Shown here one piece after another: positions 40,668 through 48,623 of a DNA stretch of 64,000 bases. Position 1 is the stretch's first letter. Every line of letters starts with the position of its first letter. Source of the stretch: Pseudonocardia sp. C8 (GTDB lineage Bacteria; Actinomycetota; Actinomycetes; Mycobacteriales; Pseudonocardiaceae); NCBI RefSeq assembly GCF_014267175.1, contig NZ_JACMTR010000002.1, positions 3,497,501 through 3,561,500 on the forward strand. The letters run 5' to 3'. The position numbers and the translations under genes are program-made. Below the pieces are notes generated by a model, which saw only the letters and a list, made by a program, of their open reading frames with translations, ran no database searches and was not told the DNA's origin.

Positions 40668-41257
40668 GTCGTTCCCTCCGGTGTGGGCTCCTTGCGCCGC
40701 GGGAGTGCCATCGCGACGAACGCCGCCATCGCCGCGTCGGCGCCCGCGGTGTCGCCGGTGACGAGGGCGTCGTGCAGCAGCCCGCGGGCGACGCCGAGGC
40801 CGAGGCGGGCCCGGACGGCGGCGGTCCGCCGGGGCACTCCGGCGCGCTCGAAGAGGTCCGTGAGCGGAGCCAACCACGGGTCGACCAGCGTCTCCCGCAG
40901 CCGGCCCGCGTGCGGCCGGCCCTGCATCGCGTGTGCCGACAGCTCGAAGAACAGGGGACCGTACCGTTGCGCCGCGGCCGTCACGGTCTGCCAGAACCGC
41001 ATCACGATCTCGGCCGGGTCGGCCCCCGGCTCGGCGCGGAGCTGGGCGAGGGTCTCCCGCTGCCCCGCCTCCACCGCGGCCACGACCTCGGCGATCAGCC
41101 CCTCGCGGGACCCGAAGTGGTAGATCAGCATCCGGTGGCTGGTGCCGATCGCCGTCGCGATCGACCGGAGGCTGCGGTCCGCCACCCCGTGCTCGGCGAA
41201 GTGCTCGACGGCCGCCTGCAGCAGCTGGTCCCGCGGCGACGTGACCGTGTCCGGCAT
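40664..41257 (-). CDS. TetR family transcriptional regulator (autoregulator of divergent locus)
   Basis: 197 residues: HTH at about 10-58 (VEHFAEHGVADRSLRSIATA, then IGTSHRMLIYHFGSREGLIA) and a TetR C-terminal domain. It is divergent from the SRPBCC gene across 54 bp that contain two copies of a 16-bp near-palindrome, one abutting its own ATG. It therefore very probably represses both its own operon (TetR-cupin) and the SRPBCC gene. Effector unknown. Confidence 0.9.
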   Translation of the reverse strand: MPDTVTSPRDQLLQAAVEHFAEHGVADRSLRSIATAIGTSHRMLIYHFGSREGLIAEVVAAVEAGQRETLAQLRAEPGADPAEIVMRFWQTVTAAAQRYGPLFFELSAHAMQGRPHAGRLRETLVDPWLAPLTDLFERAGVPRRTAAVRARLGLGVARGLLHDALVTGDTAGADAAMAAFVAMALPRRKEPTPEGTT

Positions 41258-41293
41258 GTACCGTATGGTACATGTCCTGTACCATACGGTACA
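41257..41293. promoter_or_regulatory. Paired operator: two 16-bp near-palindromes, 21 bp apart
   Basis: TGTACCGTATGGTACA (41257-41272) and TGTACCATACGGTACA (41278-41293) are exact reverse complements of each other and each nearly self-palindromic. The 21-bp centre spacing puts two TetR dimers on the same DNA face. The sites cover the TetR start and the region just before the SRPBCC Shine-Dalgarno. Confidence 0.8.
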
Positions 41294-41311
41294 GGCACAG
41301 GAGGGTGGGCG

Positions 41312-41740
41312 ATGGAGCTGACCGTCGAACGTGACGTGCACGCCGGGACCGACCGGCTGTGGGCGGTGCTCGCCGACCCCGTGGACTGGCCGCGCTGGAC
41401 CCGGTCCGTCCGGGAGATCCGGCTGCTGGACGGGGACCTGGCGCCCGGCAGCCGGGCGTGGATCGTCCAACCGGGACTGCGGCCGATGGTGTGGACCGTG
41501 ACCGAGCTCGTCCCGGGACGGGAGCTCACCTGGACCGCGTCGGCGGCCGGGGTGGTCACGACCGGCCGGCACTCGGTGCGGCCCGGGCCGGGCGGGACCA
41601 GCCGGCTGCGGCTCGGCCTCGAGCAGCGGGGCGTGCTCGCGCCGGTCGTGCAGGCGCTGTTCGGACGCCGCAGCCGGCGCTACGTCGAGCTCGAGGCCGA
41701 CGGGCTCCGGCGGGCGGCCGAGGCGGACCACCCCGGCTGA
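41312..41740 (+). CDS. SRPBCC (START/Bet v1-like) family protein
   Basis: 142 residues of the polyketide cyclase/dehydrase-like helix-grip fold: VHAGTDRLWAVLADPVDWPR at the start, PGSRAWIVQPGLRPMVWTVT and GRELTWTASAAGVVTTGRHS strands, and a C-terminal helix (RRSRRYVELEADGLRRAAE). These bind small hydrophobic ligands. GGAGGG precedes the ATG. It is directly controlled by the paired operator. The ligand may relate to the divergent TetR/cupin pair. Confidence 0.82.
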   Translation: MELTVERDVHAGTDRLWAVLADPVDWPRWTRSVREIRLLDGDLAPGSRAWIVQPGLRPMVWTVTELVPGRELTWTASAAGVVTTGRHSVRPGPGGTSRLRLGLEQRGVLAPVVQALFGRRSRRYVELEADGLRRAAEADHPG

Positions 41741-41771
41741 CCCGTCGACGGTTGCTGTCGGGGGTCGCCGA

Positions 41772-41777
41772 TAGCGT
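41772..41777 (+). promoter_or_regulatory. -10 box TAGCGT, leaderless spacing to recC
   Basis: TAGCGT ends 7 nt before the recC GTG at 41785; there is no Shine-Dalgarno. It is the only promoter-like signal for the recCBD operon in this gap. Confidence 0.5.
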
Positions 41778-41784
41778 GCGGGGC

Positions 41785-44700
41785 GTGCTGGAGCTCCATC
41801 GCGCCGAACGCGCCGACACCCTCGTCGACGCCCTCGCCGGCGTGCTCGCGGCGGGTGCGGCGGACCCGTTCACGCCCGAGGTCGTCGCGGTGCCCGAGCG
41901 CGGCGTCGAGCGGTGGCTGGCCCAGCGCCTCTCGCACCGGCTCGGCGCCGGGTCCGGCTCGGGCGGGGTGTGCGCGAACGTGGTGTTCCCGGCCCCGGCG
42001 GCGCTGCTCGGCGAGATCGTCGACACGGTGACCGGGGCCGACCCGGAGACCGACCCGTGGGCGCCGGGGCGCGCGGTCTGGCCGCTGCTGGAGCTGATCG
42101 ACGAGGCCGCGCGCTCGGGTGACGACCGGTTCGCCGGGCTGGCCGCCCACCTCGAGCGCGGTGGTCACGGCCGCCGGTACGCGCTGGCCCGGTCGCTGGC
42201 GGGGCTGTTCGGCACCTACGCGACGCACCGTCCTGCGCTGCTGCGGAACTGGCGGCGCGGCGCCGACGAGGTCTCTCCGGACCTGGCCTGGCAGCCGGAG
42301 CTCTGGCGGCGGCTGCGGGCCCGCCTGGGCGTCCCGGGCCCGGCCGAGCGGCTGGACGCGGCGGTCGCGGCCCTGCGTGACGGTGCGTCCCCCGGCGACG
42401 GGGTGCCGGAGCGGCTGTCGCTGTTCGGGCCGACCCGGCTCGCCGCCGAGCACCTCGGCGTGCTGGAGGCGGTGTCGGTGCACCGCGACGTGCACCTGTG
42501 GCTGCCGCACCCCTCCCCCGTCATGTGGGACGCGGTGCGCCGGAGCCGCCCGGCCGCGCCGCCCACCCGGGCGTCGGACGGCAGCGCCGGGCAGGTCCGC
42601 AACCCGCTGCTGCGCTCGCTGGGCCGCGACGTCCGCGAGCTGGCCCTGCGGCTGCCCGCCACCGGGCCGGGCGTCACCGACACCCACCACCGGGCGCCCG
42701 GGCCCGGCGGCCCGCCGACGCTGCTGCGCCGGCTGCAGGAGGCGCTGCGCGACGACGTCCCGCCGCCGGCTCCCGGGGACCGGCCGCTGCTCGACCCGGC
42801 CGACCGCAGCGTCGTGCTGCACTCCTGCCACGGCCCGGACCGCCAGGTCGAGGTGCTGCGCGAGGCGCTGCTCGGCCTGCTCGCCGCCGACGAGACCCTC
42901 GAACCGCGCGACATCGTGGTGATGTGTCCGGACATCGAGGTGTTCGCGCCCCTGATCACGGCGTCGTTCGGGCTGGCTCCCGACCCGTCCGCGCCGGGCG
43001 CGGCGGCCGGGCCGTCCCGCGACGAGCTGCACCCCGGCCACCTGCTCCGGGTCCGGCTGGCGGACCGGGCGCTGCGGCAGGCCAACCCGCTGCTCGGCAC
43101 GGTCTCCTCGCTGCTCGAGCTCGCCGGCTCGCGGCTGACCGCGTCGCAGGTGCTGGACCTGATCGCGTCCGGGCCGGTGCGGCGCCGCTTCCGGCTCGAC
43201 GACGACGCCCTCGAACGCCTCACCGAGCTGGTCACCGCGGCCGGTGTCCGGTGGGGGCTCGACGCGGGCCACCGCGCCCCGTACAAGCTGGACGGGGTCG
43301 GGCAGAACACCTGGCGGGCCGGCCTGGACCGGCTGCTCGTCGGCGTCGCGATGGCCGAGACGCCCGGCGCGCCCGCCTGGCTCGGCACGGCGCTGCCGCT
43401 CGACGAGGTCGACTCGTCCGACGTCGACCTCGTGGGCCGGCTGGCCGAGATCGTGGACCGGCTCGGCACGGTGCTGGGCGCCCTGCGCGGGCCGCAGCCG
43501 CTGGCGCGGTGGGTCGCCGCGCTGGGCGAGGGCCTGGCCGCGCTCACCGACACCCCGGCGTCCGAGGCCTGGCAGGCCACCCAGGCCCGCGCCGAGCTGG
43601 CCGACGTGCTGCACACGGCGGGGCCGCAGGCGGAGACCGTCGACCTGGACCTGCCGGACGTCCGCGGCCTGCTGGCGGAGCGGCTGCGCGGCCGCCCGAG
43701 CCGGGCGAACTTCCGGACCGGCACCCTGACCGTCGCCACGCTGGTCCCGATGCGGGCGGTCCCGCACCGGGTGGTGTGCCTGCTGGGCTGCGACGACGGT
43801 GTCTTCCCGCGGGCCGGTGCTCCGGACGGTGACGACGTCCTCGCCCGCGACCCGGTGGTCGGCGAGCGCGACCCGCGTGGCGAGGACCGGCAGCTGCTGC
43901 TGGACGCGATCTGCTCGGCGACCGAGCACCTGGTCGTCGTCTCCTCCGGGGCGGACGAGCGGACGGGCGCGGAGCGGCCGCCGTCGGTGCCGATCGGCGA
44001 GCTGTGCGACGCGATCGACGCCTGCGTGCGCACCGGCTCCGGCGCGCGGGCCTCGGACGTGCTGCGGGCCCGGCACCCCCTGCAGCCCCACGACCGGCGC
44101 AACTTCCTGGCCGGCGCGCTGCTCGCCGACGGGCCGTTCAGCTTCGACCGGGCCGCCCTGCAGGGCGCCGAGGCGGCCGGCGGCCCGCGGTCGGCGGTGC
44201 CGCTGTTCCCGGCCGACCCGCTGCCCGAACCCGACGACGAGGACACCGTCGAGCTCGACGAGCTGATCGCGTTCGTCGAGCACCCGGTGCGGGCGTTCCT
44301 GCGCCAGCGGGTGCGGGTGCTGCCCCCCGGGGAGAACGAGGAACCCGACGACGCGCTCCCGGTCGAGCTGGACGGGCTCGCCACCTGGAAGATCGGCGAC
44401 CGGCTGCTCGCCGACCGGCTCGCCGGCGCCCCGCCGCAGGCGGTCGCCCGGGCCGAGACGCTGCGCGGCGACCTGCCGCCCGGCGGGATCGGGCGCCGGG
44501 TGCTGACCGACGTCGGCGGCCGGGTGGAGCCGCTGGTCGCGCTGGCCGCCGCCGCGCGGACCGGGGAGGCGGCCTCGCAGGACCTGGTGGCCCCGCTCAC
44601 CGGCACCGCGCTCGACGGGATCACCGTGGCCGGCACCGTGCCCGGCCTGCACGGCGACGTGGTCGTCCGGGTCGAGTACTCCCGGCTCAAGGCCAAGCAC

Positions 44701-45153
44701 CGGCTCCGGGCGTGGGTGCAGCTGCTGGCGCTGGCCGCCGCGCACCCGGACCGGTCGTGGACGGCCGTGACGATCGGCCGGGGCACCGGCGGTGCGGCCC
44801 GCTCCACCCTCGGCCCGGTGGACCCCGCGCGGGCCCGGGCCGTGCTCGCCGACCTGGTCGCGCTGCGCCGCGACGGGCTGCGCGCGCCGCTGCCGCTGCC
44901 GACCGACGCGGCCGCCGTCTACGCCCGCAACCGCGCCCGCGGCGTGACCCCGGCGAACGCGCTGGCCGCGGCCGACGCCGAGTGGTCGAAGTTCGAACGC
45001 ACCGACGCGGCGCACGTCTTCGTCCGCGGGCCGGGTGCCCCGCTGCTGCCGCGCGACGAGCCGGGTGCGGGGGCCGAGCCGACCCGGTTCGGCGCGCTCG
45101 CCACCCGGCTGTGGGCGCCGCTGCTCGACCACGAGAGGCAGGACGCACCGTGA
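41785..45153 (+). CDS. recC: Exodeoxyribonuclease V subunit gamma (RecC)
   Basis: A 1122-residue RecC, normal length. The protein opens with the conserved LHRAERADTLVDALAGVLAA and contains EVVAVPERGVERWLAQRLSH, the RecC signature VVLHSCHGPDRQVEVLREAL, PRDIVVMCPDIEVFAPLI, and LVPMRAVPHRVVCLLGCDDG. RecC holds the RecBCD complex together, splits the duplex and scans for Chi. It is the first gene of recC-recB-recD, with a GTGA overlap into recB. Broken-end repair and degradation of linear foreign DNA are the complex's known roles. Confidence 0.95.
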   Translation: MLELHRAERADTLVDALAGVLAAGAADPFTPEVVAVPERGVERWLAQRLSHRLGAGSGSGGVCANVVFPAPAALLGEIVDTVTGADPETDPWAPGRAVWPLLELIDEAARSGDDRFAGLAAHLERGGHGRRYALARSLAGLFGTYATHRPALLRNWRRGADEVSPDLAWQPELWRRLRARLGVPGPAERLDAAVAALRDGASPGDGVPERLSLFGPTRLAAEHLGVLEAVSVHRDVHLWLPHPSPVMWDAVRRSRPAAPPTRASDGSAGQVRNPLLRSLGRDVRELALRLPATGPGVTDTHHRAPGPGGPPTLLRRLQEALRDDVPPPAPGDRPLLDPADRSVVLHSCHGPDRQVEVLREALLGLLAADETLEPRDIVVMCPDIEVFAPLITASFGLAPDPSAPGAAAGPSRDELHPGHLLRVRLADRALRQANPLLGTVSSLLELAGSRLTASQVLDLIASGPVRRRFRLDDDALERLTELVTAAGVRWGLDAGHRAPYKLDGVGQNTWRAGLDRLLVGVAMAETPGAPAWLGTALPLDEVDSSDVDLVGRLAEIVDRLGTVLGALRGPQPLARWVAALGEGLAALTDTPASEAWQATQARAELADVLHTAGPQAETVDLDLPDVRGLLAERLRGRPSRANFRTGTLTVATLVPMRAVPHRVVCLLGCDDGVFPRAGAPDGDDVLARDPVVGERDPRGEDRQLLLDAICSATEHLVVVSSGADERTGAERPPSVPIGELCDAIDACVRTGSGARASDVLRARHPLQPHDRRNFLAGALLADGPFSFDRAALQGAEAAGGPRSAVPLFPADPLPEPDDEDTVELDELIAFVEHPVRAFLRQRVRVLPPGENEEPDDALPVELDGLATWKIGDRLLADRLAGAPPQAVARAETLRGDLPPGGIGRRVLTDVGGRVEPLVALAAAARTGEAASQDLVAPLTGTALDGITVAGTVPGLHGDVVVRVEYSRLKAKHRLRAWVQLLALAAAHPDRSWTAVTIGRGTGGAARSTLGPVDPARARAVLADLVALRRDGLRAPLPLPTDAAAVYARNRARGVTPANALAAADAEWSKFERTDAAHVFVRGPGAPLLPRDEPGAGAEPTRFGALATRLWAPLLDHERQDAP

Positions 45154-48100
45154 GCGCAGGGAGCGCAGCGGTTCTCTCCGCCCCCACGTTCACCGTGGAC
45201 GGACCGTTGCCGTCCGGCACCGTCGTGCTGGAGGCGAGTGCCGGGACCGGGAAGACGTACACGATCGCGGCGCTGGCCACCCGCTACGTGGCCGAGGGCG
45301 TCGCCGGGCTGGACCGGCTCATGCTGGTCACCTTCGGCCGGGACGCCACCCAGGAGCTGCGCGAACGGGTCCGGGAACGGCTGGTCGGCACCGAGCGGGC
45401 GCTGGCCGCCGTGCTCGCGGGTGCCGCGCCACCCTCCCCGGAGGCCGACCCGGTGGTGGCCCTGCTGGCCGGCGGCGACCCGGCCGAGGTGGAGCGGCGC
45501 CGGGCGCGGCTGGCCGAGGCGTCGGCGTCGTTCGACGCGGCCACGATCGCGACCACCCACCAGTTCTGCAGCCAGATGCTGGCCGGGCTCGGCGTCGCGG
45601 GCGACAACGACCCGGACGCCGAGTTCGTCGAGCACGTCGACGACGTCGTCACCGAGGTCGTCGACGACTTCTACGTGCGCAAGTACGCGCAGCCGGAGGC
45701 CGGGAAGCCGGCGTTCACCCGGGCCGAGGCGCTCGCGCTGGCCCGCCGCGCGGTGGCCGACCCGCAGGCCGAGCTGGAGCCGCGCGACGCCGACCCCGGC
45801 TCCGTGGCCGCCACCCGGCACGGGTTCGCGGCCGCCGTCCGCCGCGAGGTCGACGCCCGCAAGCGGCGGCTGCGGATCTACAGCTACGACGACATGCTGT
45901 CCCGGCTCGCGGACGCGCTCCGGGACCCGCTGCGCGGGCCCGCCGCCCGCGAACGCCTGCGGTCGCGGTTCTCGGTGGTGCTGGTCGACGAGTTCCAGGA
46001 CACCGACCCGCTGCAGTGGGAGATCCTCTCCCTCGCGTTCCACGACGCCCCCGCGACGACGCTGGTGCTGATCGGGGACCCGAAGCAGGCGATCTACGCG
46101 TTCCGCGGCGCCGACGTGCACAGCTACCTGCGGGCGGCCGAGGCCGCGACCCAGCGCCGCACCCTGGACACCAACCGGCGCAGCGACTCCGCGCTGCTCG
46201 AGGCGCTGGACCGGGTGTTCGACGGGGCCGCGCTCGGCGACGACGAGATCGTCGTGCACCGGGTCGAGGCCGCGCATCCCGGCCGCCGGCTGACCGCCCG
46301 GCGGGACACGCCGCTGCGCCTGCGGCTCGTCGACCGGGACCGCCTGGACCTCACCGGCCGCCGGCTCGGCCGGGCGCCGGGCGCCCGCGCGGTCGTCGCG
46401 CGGGACGTCGCCGTCGACCTGTCCGAGCTGCTCGACGGCTCCGCGACCTACGACGGCGCGCCGCTGCGGCCGGGGCAGGTGGCGGTGCTCGTGCGCACGA
46501 ACGCGCAGGGACTGCTGGTCCGCGACGCCTGCGCCGAGGCCGGCGTACCCGCGGTCCTGACCGGCTCCACCAGCGTGTTCACCACCGCGGTGGCCCAGGA
46601 CTGGCTGACCCTGCTGGAGGCCGTCGAGCAGCCGCAGCGCTCGCTGCGGCTGCGGGCGGCGGCGCTGACCCGGTTCGTTGGGCACACCGTCGCCGACCTG
46701 TGCGGGCCCGACGCCGACCGGCTGGTCGACCAGCTCGGCGCCGACCTGCGCGCCTGGCACCAGGTGCTGGCCGAGCGCGGGGTGGCCGCGCTGCAGGAGG
46801 CGGTGTTCGCCCGCTACGCCCCGGCCCGGCGGCTGCTGTCCCGGCCGGACGGCGAGCGGGACCTGACCGACCTGCGGCACGTCGGGCAGGTGCTGCACTC
46901 CGCGGCGCTGGAGCGGCACCTGGGCCCGACCGCGCTCACCGAGTGGCTGCGGCACCGGATCGGCGAGGCCGCCCGGGACACCGCCGCCGAGCGGAGCAGG
47001 CGCCTCGAGTCCGATGCGGACGCCGTCCAGATCGTCACCGTGCACCGGTCGAAGGGGCTGGAGTTCCCGGTCGTCTACCTGCCCTTCGCGTGGGACCGCT
47101 GGGTCAACGACACCCCCGACCCGCTGCTCTACCACGACGTACCGGCCGGGTCCGGTGGTGCGCCGCGCCGGCTGCTCGACGTCGGCGGCCCGAGCGGCCC
47201 GGACCGGGCCCGCCGCACCGCGCTGCACCAGGCCGAGGAGGCCGGCGAGGACCTGCGCCTGCTCTACGTGGCCCTGACCCGGGCCTGCAGCCAGGTCGTC
47301 GCGTGGTGGGTCCCGGCGACGACGACGGCCGCGTCGTCGCTGCACCGGGTGCTGTTCGGCCACCTCGATCCCGGCACCGGTCCGGAGGCGGCGGCGAAGG
47401 TGCCCGGTGACGCCGACGCGGTCGGGTTCCTGCGCGAGCGGCTCGGCGAGCGCGGGGCGGTCGTGGAGACCCTGCACGACCGCGAACCGGTGCGCCGGCC
47501 CGCCGGGCCCGGTGGCGACCGGCCCGCGGTGGCCGAGTTCCGGCGCACCCTGGACACGGCGTGGCGGCGGACCTCCTACACCGCCCTGACCGCAGCGGCG
47601 CACGCCGCGCACCGGGCGCACACCGACCCGGACGACGACGGCGATCCCGCGGTCACCCCCGGGGTGCTCAGCGAGCCCGAGCAGGAGGGCATCCGCGACG
47701 AGCCGGATCCCGGGTCCGCCGAGGCGCCGGCGCTCCCCGCCCCGGCGCCCGCGCCCGATCCCGGCGCCGTCCCGTCCCCGATGGCCGACCTGCCGACGGG
47801 CGCCGGGTTCGGCACGCTGGTGCACGCCGTCCTCGAGCACCTCGACACCACCGTCGCAGCCCGCGGCGACGACGCGCTGCGCGCCGAGCTCGTCGCGCAC
47901 GTCACCGCGGAGCTGCGCCGCCAGCCCGCCGACCTCGACCCCGGCCAGCTCGCGGACGCGCTGGTCCCGGTGCTGCGCACGCCGCTGGGGCCGCTCGCGT
48001 CCGGGCGGGCGCTGGCCGACGTCACCCCCGCCGACCGGTTGTCCGAACTGAACTTCGAGCTGCCGTTGTGCGGCGGGGACACACCGTCCGGCCGGCTCAC

Positions 48101-48623
48101 CCTGGCCGGGCTCGCCACGGCCGTGCGCCGGCACCTGGGCCCCGGCGACGTCCTGCACGGCTACGCCGACCGGCTCGACTCCCCCGACCTGGCGGGCCAG
48201 CCGCTGCGCGGGTACCTCACCGGCAGCATCGACTCGGTGCTGCGGGTCGACGGCCGGTTCCTGGTCGTCGACTACAAGACCAACTGGCTGGGCCCGGTGG
48301 GCGCGGCCGGGCGGGAGCCGCTCACGGCGGCGCACTACACGGCGCCCCGGCTGATCGAGGCGATGTCCGACGCCCACTACCCGCTGCAGGCCCTGCTCTA
48401 CGCGGTCGCCCTGCACCGCTACCTGCGCTGGCGGCTGCCCGGCTACGACCCGGCGACCCACCTGGGCGGGGTCGGCTACCTGTTCCTGCGCGGCATGTGC
48501 GGCCCGCAGACCCCGGTGACCGGCGACGGCCCGCTCGCGGCGCCGTGCGGGGTGTTCGCCTGGCGCCCGCCGGCCCCGCTGGTGGAGGAGCTGTCCGAAG
48601 TCCTGGACGGAGGCACCGCATGA
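45150..48623 (+). CDS. recB: Exodeoxyribonuclease V subunit beta (RecB)
   Basis: An 1157-residue helicase-nuclease. The SF1A motifs are complete: Walker A VLEASAGTGKTYTIAALATR (about 27-46), LVDEFQDTDPLQWEIL (Walker B), IGDPKQAIYAFRGADVHSYL (motif III), VHRSKGLEFPVVYLPFAWD (motif V) and LLYVALTRACSQV (motif VI). The C-terminal RecB nuclease has LVVDYKTNWLG with catalytic Asp and Lys. The full-length ends are intact. The GTG overlaps the recC stop, and the recB stop overlaps the recD ATG. Confidence 0.96.
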   Translation: MSAGSAAVLSAPTFTVDGPLPSGTVVLEASAGTGKTYTIAALATRYVAEGVAGLDRLMLVTFGRDATQELRERVRERLVGTERALAAVLAGAAPPSPEADPVVALLAGGDPAEVERRRARLAEASASFDAATIATTHQFCSQMLAGLGVAGDNDPDAEFVEHVDDVVTEVVDDFYVRKYAQPEAGKPAFTRAEALALARRAVADPQAELEPRDADPGSVAATRHGFAAAVRREVDARKRRLRIYSYDDMLSRLADALRDPLRGPAARERLRSRFSVVLVDEFQDTDPLQWEILSLAFHDAPATTLVLIGDPKQAIYAFRGADVHSYLRAAEAATQRRTLDTNRRSDSALLEALDRVFDGAALGDDEIVVHRVEAAHPGRRLTARRDTPLRLRLVDRDRLDLTGRRLGRAPGARAVVARDVAVDLSELLDGSATYDGAPLRPGQVAVLVRTNAQGLLVRDACAEAGVPAVLTGSTSVFTTAVAQDWLTLLEAVEQPQRSLRLRAAALTRFVGHTVADLCGPDADRLVDQLGADLRAWHQVLAERGVAALQEAVFARYAPARRLLSRPDGERDLTDLRHVGQVLHSAALERHLGPTALTEWLRHRIGEAARDTAAERSRRLESDADAVQIVTVHRSKGLEFPVVYLPFAWDRWVNDTPDPLLYHDVPAGSGGAPRRLLDVGGPSGPDRARRTALHQAEEAGEDLRLLYVALTRACSQVVAWWVPATTTAASSLHRVLFGHLDPGTGPEAAAKVPGDADAVGFLRERLGERGAVVETLHDREPVRRPAGPGGDRPAVAEFRRTLDTAWRRTSYTALTAAAHAAHRAHTDPDDDGDPAVTPGVLSEPEQEGIRDEPDPGSAEAPALPAPAPAPDPGAVPSPMADLPTGAGFGTLVHAVLEHLDTTVAARGDDALRAELVAHVTAELRRQPADLDPGQLADALVPVLRTPLGPLASGRALADVTPADRLSELNFELPLCGGDTPSGRLTLAGLATAVRRHLGPGDVLHGYADRLDSPDLAGQPLRGYLTGSIDSVLRVDGRFLVVDYKTNWLGPVGAAGREPLTAAHYTAPRLIEAMSDAHYPLQALLYAVALHRYLRWRLPGYDPATHLGGVGYLFLRGMCGPQTPVTGDGPLAAPCGVFAWRPPAPLVEELSEVLDGGTA

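Noticed and set aside
41680-48461. Very long minus-strand open frames antisense to recC and recB
   Set aside because: These come from the high-GC codon pattern (no stop codons in the complementary frame). The plus-strand proteins have complete helicase and nuclease motifs.
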